Program-made: the position numbers and the translations under genes
Notes under the pieces: model-generated
Databases searched by the model: none
What the model was told of the DNA's origin: nothing
Seen by the model: only the letters and a program-made list of their open reading frames with translations
Shown here: piece after piece, positions 33,587 through 41,581 of the stretch
Layout: each line of letters opens with the position of its first letter
How positions within the stretch are numbered: position 1 is the first letter of the stretch
Assembly (NCBI GenBank): GCA_035430165.1
Contig: DAOMGE010000003.1
Span: 1-64,000 of the forward strand
DNA: 64,000 nucleotides
DNA from: UBA7239 sp035430165
GTDB lineage: Bacteria; Pseudomonadota; Gammaproteobacteria; Pseudomonadales; UBA7239
Direction: 5' to 3'

Positions 33587-34567
33587 ATGACGCCCGAAGA
33601 AAAGAAAGCCTTTGAAGCCGAGCTGCATGCCTGGGTAGGCCGCGAAATTGCGCCACCTACACCGGGCCTGGACCGTGTCAATGAAGCCATGATCCGCCAC
33701 TGGTGCGAAGTCATGGGCGATACCAACCCGGTGTACACAGACAAGGCTTTTGCAGCGACCACAACCAAGGGCGGCCTGATTGCGCCGCCTACCATGTTGC
33801 AGGCCTGGAGCATGGAAGGTTATCCGATGGCATTTGCTTCCGAGCGCGACGCTTCCACTATGGATGGCCAGCGCCAGCTGCATGCGTTCATGGAAAAGCA
33901 CGGGTTCACCGGCGTGTTGGGCACCAACTGCGACCAGGAATATTTTCGCGACCTGAAACCGGGCGACACTGTCGTCGCACACACAAAAATCCATTCCATA
34001 TCCGATGAAAAAGCCACCGGTATGGGCACGGGATATTTCATCGAGACCCGCACCGAATTTACCGACCAGAACAACGATCTGGTCGGTACCATGTTGTTCC
34101 GTGTATTGAAGTTCAGGCCTGCGCAAGCACCGAAGCCGGTTGCCGAAGGCGCAGCCGCTGAAAACAAGGCGCCCACCCGCACGAAATCCGTTCGTGGCCA
34201 CGACAATGCCTGGTGGTGGGATCAGGTGGAAAAAAATAAAGTGCTGCCTGTACAGCGTTGCAAAAGTTGTTCAACACTGCGCCATCCGCCACGTCCATTC
34301 TGTAACCAGTGCCAGAGTGGCGAATGGGATTTCATTACCTCGAAACTCGAAGGCGAAATCTTCAGCTTTGTCGAATTGCATTATCCGGAAATTCCCGGTT
34401 ACACCTATCCGTTGATGTGTGCAGTTATCACGCTGGATGAAGGCACACGCATTTTATCCAACGTCATTGATTGCAAGCCGGAAGAGGTGCAGATCGGCAA
34501 GCGTGTAAAAGGTGAAGTGATGCAAGTGGATGCGGATAACATTCTTCCACAATTCAGACTGGTATAA
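33587..34567 (+). CDS. MaoC-like hydratase fused to DUF35 zinc-ribbon/OB domain (ChsH2-like)
   Basis: 326 residues. The N-terminal half is a MaoC/FAS1-type hot-dog domain (RHWCEVMGDTNPVYTDK, LIAPPTMLQAW). After an Ala-rich linker (about 180-200) comes a DUF35 unit with a zinc ribbon of four Cys (C225, C228, C239, C242) and an OB-fold (about 245-326). In mycobacteria ChsH2 has this domain order; it pairs with ChsH1 to hydrate an enoyl-CoA steroid side chain, and its DUF35 part docks the aldolase Ltp2. The next two genes are a small MaoC protein and an Ltp2-like thiolase-fold protein, so the assignment is well supported by context. The exact CoA substrate is not visible from sequence. Confidence 0.88.
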   Translation: MTPEEKKAFEAELHAWVGREIAPPTPGLDRVNEAMIRHWCEVMGDTNPVYTDKAFAATTTKGGLIAPPTMLQAWSMEGYPMAFASERDASTMDGQRQLHAFMEKHGFTGVLGTNCDQEYFRDLKPGDTVVAHTKIHSISDEKATGMGTGYFIETRTEFTDQNNDLVGTMLFRVLKFRPAQAPKPVAEGAAAENKAPTRTKSVRGHDNAWWWDQVEKNKVLPVQRCKSCSTLRHPPRPFCNQCQSGEWDFITSKLEGEIFSFVELHYPEIPGYTYPLMCAVITLDEGTRILSNVIDCKPEEVQIGKRVKGEVMQVDADNILPQFRLV

Positions 34568-34577
34568 GGAGCCGAAC

Positions 34578-34997
34578 ATGAAGAAAGACACCATTAAATT
34601 CGGTTCAGTCACTGTGGGTGACAAATTGCCGGACATGAATATCGACATCAATGTGAGTTTTGTGGTGGCGGGTGCTGTTGCATCGCGCGACTTTACGCCT
34701 GTGCATCACAATAAAGCGGCAGCGAATGCATCCGGCCTTGCCAATGTGTTTCCGAATATCCTCACTGACAACGGTCTCGTCGGGCGTTTTGTAACCGACT
34801 GGACAGGCCCGGACGCGACGCTGAAGCGTGTCAACATCAAACTGGGCGCGCCGGTGCAACCGGGTGAAGTGCTGAAGTTCACGGGCGAAGTGGCAGCAAA
34901 AGATGAGGCGACAGGCATCGTTGATGTGAAAGTCACTGGCAAAGGCAATTGGGGTATGCACCTCGATGGCATTGTCCGCGTTCAGTTGCCGCAGTGA
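34578..34997 (+). CDS. Small MaoC-family dehydratase (ChsH1-like)
   Basis: 139 residues from the ATG at 34578 (AAGGAG upstream). A single hot-dog domain with D38 and H43 in RDFTPVHHN, the spacing of the catalytic pair in hydratase-2 enzymes. ChsH1-type proteins form the active hydratase with ChsH2. It sits 10 bases after the ChsH2-like stop and 10 bases before the Ltp2-like start, so the three genes are one transcript and probably one complex. Confidence 0.88.
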   Translation: MKKDTIKFGSVTVGDKLPDMNIDINVSFVVAGAVASRDFTPVHHNKAAANASGLANVFPNILTDNGLVGRFVTDWTGPDATLKRVNIKLGAPVQPGEVLKFTGEVAAKDEATGIVDVKVTGKGNWGMHLDGIVRVQLPQ

Positions 34998-35007
34998 GGA
35001 GCGAATC

Positions 35008-36180
35008 ATGAAAATTGCAAATCTGAAAGACAAGGCTGCTATCGTCGGTGCAGGCTCCACCGAATTTTCCAAGAATTCCGGCCGCAGCGAACTGTCGCTC
35101 GCCTGCGAAGCGATTCTTGCTGCGTTGAACGATGCAGGACTCAAGCCATCGGACGTCGACGGCATGATCACCTACACGATGGATAACAACGACGAAATCG
35201 AAATCGCACGCGCCATCGGTTGCAACGATTTGTCGTATTACTCGCGTGTGCCGCACGGCGGTGGTGCCGGCACCGGCACTATCCAGCAAGCGGCGATGGC
35301 GATTGCCACCGGTGCAGCGGAAGTGGTGGTGTGCTGGCGTGCCCTGAACGGTCGTTCTGGTCACCGTTATTCCGGTGGCGTATCGGGCGATATCGTTACA
35401 GGTGACATGATTCACTACGGCTGGTACATCCCTTACGGTTTGCTGACACCGGCTTCCTGGGTGTCGATGTACCACAAGCGTTACGAACACCTGTTTGGTT
35501 GCACACGTGACGCGCTGGCAGAAATTGCCATTGCGACACGCGATTATGCCGTCACGAACCCGAACGCCTTTTTTCACAATCGCCCGCTGTCGCGTGCCGA
35601 ATACGACAATGCCAAGGCGATTTCATTGCCGTTCAAGTTGTACGATTGCTGCCAGGAATCCGATGGCGGTTCTGCAGTGGTTCTTACCACGCCGGAACGT
35701 GCGAAACATCTGAAAAACATGCCAGTGTTTGTCAAAGGCGTTGGTGCATACGCAGATAAAAATACAGAAGCGATGACCAATTTCTACGCGGATGAAATTG
35801 CACAGATTCCCGCGATGGATCTCGCAGCGAAACAGGCCTATGCGCAAGCCGGTATGAAGCCTGACGATATCGATGCCGCAATTATTTACGACGCATTCAC
35901 CGCGATCGTGATGTGGCAACTCGAGAGTTGGGGTTTTGCAGAAACCGGCAAGTCAAAAGACTTTATCCTGTCTGGCGCGTTACGTCCGGATGGTCGATTG
36001 CCCACCAACACCCACGGCGGTCAATTGTCTGAAGCGTACATCCACGGCATGAACGGCATCGTCGAAGGCGTGAAACTGGTGCGCGGGCAATCGCTGAACC
36101 AGCCGAACAAAACCATCAATAATGTGGTGGTGACGTCCGGTGTCGGCGTGCCGACGGGCGGCATGATTATCGGCAGGTAA
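35008..36180 (+). CDS. Thiolase-fold lipid-transfer protein/aldolase (Ltp2-like)
   Basis: 390 residues from the ATG at 35008 (GAGGAG upstream). Thiolase fold: AAIVGAGSTEFSK at the N-terminus and NTHGGQLSEAYIHGMNGIVE near the C-terminus. The nucleophilic Cys of true thiolases is missing; the equivalent loop (about 83-88) is HGGGAG. That loss is a hallmark of SCP-x/Ltp2-type proteins, which in steroid degraders act as retro-aldolases cleaving the side chain after hydration by ChsH1-ChsH2. The gene order here supports that role. A clear intrinsic terminator follows at 36185. Confidence 0.88.
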   Translation: MKIANLKDKAAIVGAGSTEFSKNSGRSELSLACEAILAALNDAGLKPSDVDGMITYTMDNNDEIEIARAIGCNDLSYYSRVPHGGGAGTGTIQQAAMAIATGAAEVVVCWRALNGRSGHRYSGGVSGDIVTGDMIHYGWYIPYGLLTPASWVSMYHKRYEHLFGCTRDALAEIAIATRDYAVTNPNAFFHNRPLSRAEYDNAKAISLPFKLYDCCQESDGGSAVVLTTPERAKHLKNMPVFVKGVGAYADKNTEAMTNFYADEIAQIPAMDLAAKQAYAQAGMKPDDIDAAIIYDAFTAIVMWQLESWGFAETGKSKDFILSGALRPDGRLPTNTHGGQLSEAYIHGMNGIVEGVKLVRGQSLNQPNKTINNVVVTSGVGVPTGGMIIGR

Positions 36181-36184
36181 CACG

Positions 36185-36213
36185 AAAAAAGGCACCTTCG
36201 GGTGCCTTGTTTA
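36185..36213 (+). terminator. Intrinsic terminator of the ChsH2-ChsH1-Ltp2-like operon
   Basis: AAGGCACC-TTCG-GGTGCCTT stem-loop with a UUCG-type tetraloop, followed by GTTT. It lies directly after the Ltp2-like stop. Confidence 0.85.
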
Positions 36214-36239
36214 TTGCGCGGAACAGAAGGGGATAAGAG

Positions 36240-36644
36240 TTGGAAAAACGATTGCTGGTATTTCTTTCTGCAGCGCATATCGCTGCCGGATTATTATTGT
36301 GCCTGCTGTATTTTTTTGTGCCCTTACACCCCTTTCTATTGCAAGTAATTTATGCGGCACGGCCTGAAGTCATAAGCAACGAAACGCAGATAATTTTTTG
36401 GTTGTGCATCCTTGGCCCCACTATTGCCAGCTGGGGGGTTCTGTTTCTTGCATTGGTGCGCCAATACTTTTTAACACCTACTGTTTTTTTATGGCGTTGC
36501 ATGGTCATGGCAATTTTTCTATGGGCGCCGCTGGATTCCATGCTTTGTCTATCAAATGGTATTTATGTAGGCGCTATTGGCAATAGCGTGGTTACTGTTG
36601 TTTTTCTTGCATTATTATTCCGTATTCGGAACATTGCGATATGA
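36240..36644 (+). CDS. Small membrane protein, function unknown
   Basis: 134 residues. Four hydrophobic segments: LLVFLSAAHIAAGLLLCLLYFF, IIFWLCILGPTIASWGVLFLALV, VFLWRCMVMAIFLWAPL and AIGNSVVTVVFLALLF. The start is TTG at 36240, supported by AAGGGG upstream; no ATG fits. The gene is A+T-richer than the steroid-type operon before it and probably co-transcribed with the next two genes (13 bases to the dehydrogenase). Not recognised. Confidence 0.65.
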   Translation: MEKRLLVFLSAAHIAAGLLLCLLYFFVPLHPFLLQVIYAARPEVISNETQIIFWLCILGPTIASWGVLFLALVRQYFLTPTVFLWRCMVMAIFLWAPLDSMLCLSNGIYVGAIGNSVVTVVFLALLFRIRNIAI

Positions 36645-36657
36645 CTGAAGGTTCATC

Positions 36658-37794
36658 ATGCCACTTATTGTTTTGATTCTTGGTGGCTATGGTAATTTTG
36701 GCAGCAAGATTGCCCGTCGATTGGCCGGCTGTGTTGATATAAGGTTGATCATTGCCGGTAGAAATCTTCAGCGTGCTTCAAGGCTTTCAGTAGAATTGCA
36801 AACGATATCGGCACATGCTGGGCATGCCTTGCGGCTCGACGCTACCGACAGGAATTTTGAACAGGCGTTGTGCAGTAGTGGGGCGCAGCTGCTGATTCAC
36901 ACATCAGGGCCATTTCAGTTGCAGGATTATCGTGTTGCTAATGCCTGCATTAATAATGGAATTCACTATATCGATCTGGCAGATGGCAGGTCTTTTGTAG
37001 CGCATTTTAACCAGCTGGCCGATATTGCGCGGAAGAAGGGGGTGTTGGCAGTTACCGGTGCCAGCACTGTTCCTGGCTTGTCTTCTGCAGTTATTTGCAA
37101 ATACCTTGCTGAATTTTCCAGGTTGGAAAAGATAGAGTATGGGATTTCTCCCGGTAATAAAGCCGAGCGCGGTGAAGCTACAGTCGCAGCTATCCTGAGC
37201 TACACAGGCCACACATTTCAGCGATTGGAAAACGGCACACTGCGGAATGTGTATGGTTGGCAAGATATTTTTCGGCATAAATTTCCTGGGCCAATGGGGC
37301 TGCGTTGGCTTGCTAATTGCGATGTTCCGGATTTGGCGCTTTTCCCGGAATCCTACCCGACATTGAAAACGATACGGTTCTATGCCGGGCTGGAATTGCC
37401 GTTGCTGCACCTGGCGATGTGGGTAATGTCCTGGCTTGCTCGCTTTGGCCTTATAAGGAATTGGGCGAGATATGCAGCAAGCATCACGCAAATAAGTCGC
37501 TGGTTTGAGGGTTTTGGCAGTGATAATGGCGGCATGTATATGCGTATGTCCGGTGTTGGGACTACGGGTGATCCGCTAACGGTTGAATGGACACTGATTG
37601 CCGAAAATGGGGATGGGCCTATGATCCCGACAATTCCTGCTGTCATTCTCGCCAGGAAACTGGCCTGTGGCAGAATTGACAAGCGGGGCGCAATGCCTTG
37701 CATGGAATTGTTTGCGCTGGATGAGTTTTTTGCAGAAGTTAAAGACCTGTCTATCTACGAAGTATGCAAGAGAAATGTCTATGACCAGTCCTGA
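36658..37794 (+). CDS. Saccharopine dehydrogenase-like NAD(P)-binding protein
   Basis: 378 residues. N-terminal Rossmann fold with LILGGYGNFGSKIARRLAG, then LRLDATDRNFEQALCSSGAQLLIHTSGPFQ and HYIDLADGRSFV, all typical of saccharopine dehydrogenase-like oxidoreductases. The C-terminal half, with hydrophobic LLHLAMWVMSWLARFGLI, suggests membrane association. The family is broad and the substrate is unknown; relatives often sit near small membrane and DCC-type proteins, as here. Its last 14 bases overlap the start of the next gene. Confidence 0.8.
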   Translation: MPLIVLILGGYGNFGSKIARRLAGCVDIRLIIAGRNLQRASRLSVELQTISAHAGHALRLDATDRNFEQALCSSGAQLLIHTSGPFQLQDYRVANACINNGIHYIDLADGRSFVAHFNQLADIARKKGVLAVTGASTVPGLSSAVICKYLAEFSRLEKIEYGISPGNKAERGEATVAAILSYTGHTFQRLENGTLRNVYGWQDIFRHKFPGPMGLRWLANCDVPDLALFPESYPTLKTIRFYAGLELPLLHLAMWVMSWLARFGLIRNWARYAASITQISRWFEGFGSDNGGMYMRMSGVGTTGDPLTVEWTLIAENGDGPMIPTIPAVILARKLACGRIDKRGAMPCMELFALDEFFAEVKDLSIYEVCKRNVYDQS

Positions 37795-38215
37795 GGTTGC
37801 AGTTGCATTGATTAATACGCATCAACGTATCATTCTCTTCGACGGGGTTTGTCATTTATGTTCCAGCAATGTGCAGTTCATTTTCAAGCGCGATAAAACC
37901 GCCAGTATCATGTTCTGTCCAGTCCAGTCTGAAACCGGGAAATGTATTTTGCAGTATTTTGGTTTACCTGTGGATCAGCATGACAGCGTTGTATTTGTTG
38001 AAAAGGGAAACGCATTTCTCAAATCAGATGCCGTCATCCACATGTGGAAGTATCTGCATTTTCCCTGGCCTGTACTCACGCTGGTGAGGTTTTGTCCGGT
38101 TATTGTTCGCGATGCAATCTACCTGACGATTGCAAGAAATCGCTACCGCTGGTTTGGAAAGCGGGAAACATGCATGATTCCGGATGAAAAGCTCGCCAGG
38201 CGCTTTATCCACTGA
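37781..38215 (+). CDS. DCC-family thiol-disulfide oxidoreductase-like protein (DUF393)
   Basis: 144 residues from the ATG at 37781, chosen because AAGAG lies 7 bases before it (37775 is an alternative). The family motif is LFDGVCHLCSSNVQF with a CxxC, followed by MFCPVQSETGK, AVIHMWKYL and the late YRWFGKRETCMIP. The fold is thioredoxin-like; a redox function is assumed for the family but not shown. Last gene of the A+T-richer trio. Confidence 0.87.
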   Translation: MTSPEVAVALINTHQRIILFDGVCHLCSSNVQFIFKRDKTASIMFCPVQSETGKCILQYFGLPVDQHDSVVFVEKGNAFLKSDAVIHMWKYLHFPWPVLTLVRFCPVIVRDAIYLTIARNRYRWFGKRETCMIPDEKLARRFIH

Positions 38216-38252
38216 TGGTCGGGCTGTCCATACTGAAAAATGATAATTTGGC

Positions 38253-38726
38253 TCAACCCTTCAATACTTCCCTCGTCCCTGTCTCGTTAAACACCACCAT
38301 GCGCCGTTCACTGATGCGCCATCCCTCTGCAGTGAGTAGCAGCTTGTCACGATACTCGGCCCACACTTCGTAGGTGAGTGAGGCTTTGTCGTCGCGGCCA
38401 GCATGGGCGGCTCGCACGTAGCAGGCACACTGTGCTGTATTCCCCTCAATGGCGATGCGGAAGTTGCCGAGCAGGTGCTGGGTGGGGCCACAACCGTCAA
38501 GCAGGCTGCGAATCATTCCGGTCAGGTTGTGGCGGCCTTGCAGGCGGTATTCGCCGCCGTAGATGGCTGTTATGTCGGTGGTGAAAACCTCGTCCAGCAA
38601 GGCCCAGTTGCGGGTATCGCAGGCCAGTGCGTAGCGGATAAGGGTTTGTTCGATGGCGCGATAATCAGGTATGCCGGGGATTATGGCATGCCTGCCGGAT
38701 CCGACAAATGCCTTGCGAAACATCAA
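38253..38726 (-). CDS. SnoaL-like/NTF2-fold protein
   Basis: 157 residues. The NTF2-like cone is recognisable from IEQTLIRYALACDTRNWALLDEVFTTD, the GRHNLTGMIRSLLDG helix, TQHLLGNFRIAIEGNTAQCACYVRA and VWAEYRDKLLLTAEGWRISERRMV. Members include polyketide cyclases, ring hydroxylase small subunits and steroid isomerases, so no reaction can be given. It is divergent from the desaturase gene with 79 bases between starts. Confidence 0.75.
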   Translation of the reverse strand: MMFRKAFVGSGRHAIIPGIPDYRAIEQTLIRYALACDTRNWALLDEVFTTDITAIYGGEYRLQGRHNLTGMIRSLLDGCGPTQHLLGNFRIAIEGNTAQCACYVRAAHAGRDDKASLTYEVWAEYRDKLLLTAEGWRISERRMVVFNETGTREVLKG

Positions 38727-38805
38727 GGACTTGCCGGGGAATTTGCTGCTAGAATGCCGCTGTCCAAAAATTAGTCAGTCAAGAATCAAGGCAGTACCCC
38801 TCCTT

Positions 38806-39591
38806 ATGTTCAAACACAAAGAAGACATTGTGCCGGTTTTACTGGTACTGGCGCTGACAGTTGTCGACTTCACGCTCTACTTCACAGTCAACAATGTGCC
38901 GGTGCTGGTCAGCTACTGGCTGCTGATGCTGGTGCCCAAGGGTGTGATCTGCGCGTGGAACCATCATCACCAGCACACCATGACCTTCCGTTCAGCCACG
39001 CTCAACCGCTTGCTGGAGCTGGCCTACGCTTTCCACACCGGTGTCACCAGCAACCTCTGGGTGCTGCACCATGTGCTGGGACACCACAAGAATTTTCTCG
39101 ACCAGCACAAGGATGAAAGCCGCTGGATGCGTCCGGATGGCAAAACCATGAACCCGGTCGAGTACACCCTGAACGTGGCATTGACGTCCTACTATCGCGG
39201 CTATCAGGTGGGCAAACGCTATCCGAAAGCACAGAAGGTGTTTGTGACTTTTTCGATAGTCACCCTTGTGCTGCTGGCTTGTCTGGTTGCCTACCGCCCG
39301 GTGCCTGCGCTGTTCCTGTTTGTGCTGCCGATGATTGTCAGCCTGTTGTTCACTTCATGGGTTACCTACGATCACCACAGCGGCCTGCATACCGATAACG
39401 AGTTTGAAGCGTCGTACAACAACACAGGACGTCTCTTCAATGTATTGACCGGGAATCTCGGTTACCACACCGCCCATCACCACAAGCAGGGTCTGCACTG
39501 GTCAAAATTGCCTGCGCTGCACGAGCAGATCAAGGCCAGGATTCCGGCAAAACTGTACCGTGATTCAGGCGTTGATATGCTGCTGGGTTGA
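38806..39591 (+). CDS. Membrane fatty acid desaturase-family protein
   Basis: 261 residues from the ATG at 38806 (MFKHKEDIVPVL). Three His boxes typical of di-iron membrane desaturases/hydroxylases: WNHHHQH, HHVLGHHKNF and HTAHHHKQG. Helical segments lie at about 8-45 and 145-190. It introduces a double bond or hydroxyl in a lipid using O2; regiospecificity is unknown. A terminator follows at 39612. Confidence 0.88.
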   Translation: MFKHKEDIVPVLLVLALTVVDFTLYFTVNNVPVLVSYWLLMLVPKGVICAWNHHHQHTMTFRSATLNRLLELAYAFHTGVTSNLWVLHHVLGHHKNFLDQHKDESRWMRPDGKTMNPVEYTLNVALTSYYRGYQVGKRYPKAQKVFVTFSIVTLVLLACLVAYRPVPALFLFVLPMIVSLLFTSWVTYDHHSGLHTDNEFEASYNNTGRLFNVLTGNLGYHTAHHHKQGLHWSKLPALHEQIKARIPAKLYRDSGVDMLLG

Positions 39592-39611
39592 ATGCAGGGC
39601 TGCTTCGACGG

Positions 39612-39634
39612 AAAGGCGCTGCGGCGCCTTTTTT
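39612..39634 (+). terminator. Intrinsic terminator after the desaturase gene
   Basis: AAAGGCGC-TGCG-GCGCCTTT stem with a TTTTTT run, directly downstream of the desaturase stop. Confidence 0.88.
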
Positions 39635-39738
39635 GTTGCGTGCCATATCTGGCGGAAACCGCTGTTGCGAGCTGCCACGATTCCACCGGCCGCACGCTGT
39701 CGTTTATAGTGCAGCCTGCTTCCAGAGGAGATAAAGAC

Positions 39739-40107
39739 ATGGCACGCAAGATTTTCCAGGGCAATATTCATTCCGCTGTGCAGGATGAAATCGGTGGGGC
39801 GGCAGAGTTTCGCCAGACAGTCGATGTGGTCGAACAGGCCATCGGCCAGCACCCGATTGTGATCGTCGGCATGGACCAGAATCCCTTCCCGAAAAAAGCC
39901 CGCAAGCTACTGGATGCGGCTGGCCTCGCCTATAACTATCTTGAATATGGCAGCTATTTTTCCGAATGGAAGCGTCGCGGTGTCTTGAAAATGTGGCTGG
40001 GCTGGCAAACCTTTCCGATGATCTTTGTGAAAGGCCAGTTTATCGGTGGATTTACGGATCTCAAGAAACTGGTAGACAGTGGCGAACTGAACAAACTGTT
40101 GCAGTGA
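39739..40107 (+). CDS. Glutaredoxin-like protein without cysteine
   Basis: 122 residues from the ATG at 39739 (AGAGGAG upstream). It keeps the thioredoxin/glutaredoxin fold pattern: HPIVIVGMDQNPFPKKARKLLDAAG in place of the active-site helix, TFPMIFVKGQFIGGFTDL with the cis-Pro, and an N-terminal helix (SAVQDEIGG). The CPYC position reads NPFP, and the whole protein has no Cys at all. So it cannot do dithiol or monothiol exchange and may instead be a binding or scaffold protein. The HopJ/DUF385 fusion gene follows after 24 bases. Confidence 0.82.
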   Translation: MARKIFQGNIHSAVQDEIGGAAEFRQTVDVVEQAIGQHPIVIVGMDQNPFPKKARKLLDAAGLAYNYLEYGSYFSEWKRRGVLKMWLGWQTFPMIFVKGQFIGGFTDLKKLVDSGELNKLLQ

Positions 40108-40131
40108 GAATGGATACAGGTAGTCGGGCGC

Positions 40132-40914
40132 ATGAAAGTCGAAACGTTGATCAGAAAAATCCGTGACAATCCTGCTGCGGTCACGTTTGATGAAGTGATT
40201 GCAGTGATCAATGAAAACTACCAGTACACACCGACCCGTTTTACCAACGGTGTCGGTGCGACGATGGCGATGAATGAAGCGGGCAAGAACGAAGGCTCGT
40301 GCAGGATTTTCGCTTTCGGAAAAATGAATCGACTGAGTGAGCAGGAAACACTCGCGTGTTTCGGCGCGTTCTATCGCGATGATGTGTTGAAAAATCCGCA
40401 AGGTAGCGATCACGCCAATATCCGCAATTTCATGCAACACGGTTGGGCGGGTATCCATTTCGAGGGCAAGGCATTGACAGAAAAAAACAGTACCAGTGAT
40501 CCGGAAAACATTCTCGGTTTCATGCAAGACCACATCCGTCGCTATCTGGCCACTGATGGTGAGGATGGTCATTTGATGAACGGCTTTCCTTGTCTTGTGT
40601 TGACCACGGTGGGAAAAAAATCCGGTGAAAAAAGACAGGCGGCTGTGATTTACGGCAAGCACGGGTCAAGTTATGTCGTGATCGCTTCCAAGGGTGGCAG
40701 TGATACCGCGCCGGCGTGGTTTGTAAATCTGGCTGCCAGTGGCGGTGGTCATATCCAGGTAAAAGCAGACAAGTTCGATGTGAAGATGCGTGTTGCTGAA
40801 GGCCCGGAACGCGAACAGCTGTGGGAAATGATGGCGTCAATCTTCCCGGCCTATCTCGAGTATCAGTCTAAAACGGCGCGCCAGATTCCGGTGGTGGTAC
40901 TGGATCCTCTCTGA
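40132..40914 (+). CDS. HopJ domain fused to a DUF385/DDN-like nitroreductase domain
   Basis: 260 residues in one frame. Residues 1 to about 118 match the HopJ family (TFDEVIAVINENYQYTPTRF, LACFGAFYRDDVLKNPQGSDHANIRNFM). From about 125 to the end lies a DUF385 domain of the deazaflavin-dependent nitroreductase kind (LMNGFPCLVLTTVGKKSGEKR, PAWFVNLAASGG). HopJ is normally a stand-alone protein of about 115 residues with unknown role despite its effector name; DUF385 proteins bind F420 or FMN. A fusion of the two is new to me. Part of an operon with the glutaredoxin-like gene before it and the hydrolase after it. Confidence 0.82.
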   Translation: MKVETLIRKIRDNPAAVTFDEVIAVINENYQYTPTRFTNGVGATMAMNEAGKNEGSCRIFAFGKMNRLSEQETLACFGAFYRDDVLKNPQGSDHANIRNFMQHGWAGIHFEGKALTEKNSTSDPENILGFMQDHIRRYLATDGEDGHLMNGFPCLVLTTVGKKSGEKRQAAVIYGKHGSSYVVIASKGGSDTAPAWFVNLAASGGGHIQVKADKFDVKMRVAEGPEREQLWEMMASIFPAYLEYQSKTARQIPVVVLDPL

Positions 40915-40915
40915 T

Positions 40916-41581
40916 ATGAACGCCGACTGGCTGCAGGCGCGTGAATCGCGTTTCTGTATCGATGGCCCTGCCGGTGCCATCGAATTGCTGGTAAATGGTG
41001 TAGGGGATCATCCCCGTGCCATTGCGCTTATCTGTCACCCGCATCCACTGCACGGCGGCAGCATGGATAACAAAGTGGTGTTCACGCTGGCGCGCGCTTG
41101 CCGTGACCAGGACATCATCGCGGTGCGTTTCAATTTTCGTGGCGTCGGTGCCAGTGCCGGCGTGCATGACAATGGCGTTGGCGAAGCGGTTGACGCGCAT
41201 TTTTTATTCGATGAATTGCGTAAACAAAGCCGTGGATTGCCGGTGGTTCTCGCGGGATTTTCTTTTGGTGCGGCGATTGTCGCACAGCTAACCGAAACGG
41301 TGGATGCTGCGGCACTGGTGTTGGCTGCGCCGCCAGTAACGCGCTATGGAATGGATAGGATCAGCGCGGTGCCAGTGCCGGTTTTGTTGTTGCAGGGCGA
41401 TGACGATGCTGTGGTGGATAGTGCACACGTGTACGAATGGTTTTCATACTTGTCCTCGCCGAAAAAAGTGCGCCACAACTGGCAAAACGGCGGGCATTTT
41501 TTTCACGGGATGTTGCCGGAAATAAAATCGGCAACAGAAGCATTCCTGTCAGCACTTGTGCTGCCATCTGTTCAGTTATAG
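40916..41581 (+). CDS. Alpha/beta hydrolase
   Basis: 221 residues. HPHPLHGGSMDNKVV is the oxyanion region of the dienelactone-hydrolase-like group, and the nucleophile elbow is AGFSFGAAI. The Asp and His of the triad are expected at LLQGDDDAVV and GGHFFHG. The substrate is unknown. Its ATG lies 1 base after the stop of the HopJ fusion gene. The 3' end overlaps the convergent ABC permease gene by 10 bases. Confidence 0.87.
   Translation: MNADWLQARESRFCIDGPAGAIELLVNGVGDHPRAIALICHPHPLHGGSMDNKVVFTLARACRDQDIIAVRFNFRGVGASAGVHDNGVGEAVDAHFLFDELRKQSRGLPVVLAGFSFGAAIVAQLTETVDAAALVLAAPPVTRYGMDRISAVPVPVLLLQGDDDAVVDSAHVYEWFSYLSSPKKVRHNWQNGGHFFHGMLPEIKSATEAFLSALVLPSVQL

Noticed and set aside
40132..40500. 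Type III secretion effector locus suggested by HopJ similarity
   Set aside because: HopJ proteins are widespread in bacteria without type III secretion and no secretion genes are nearby.
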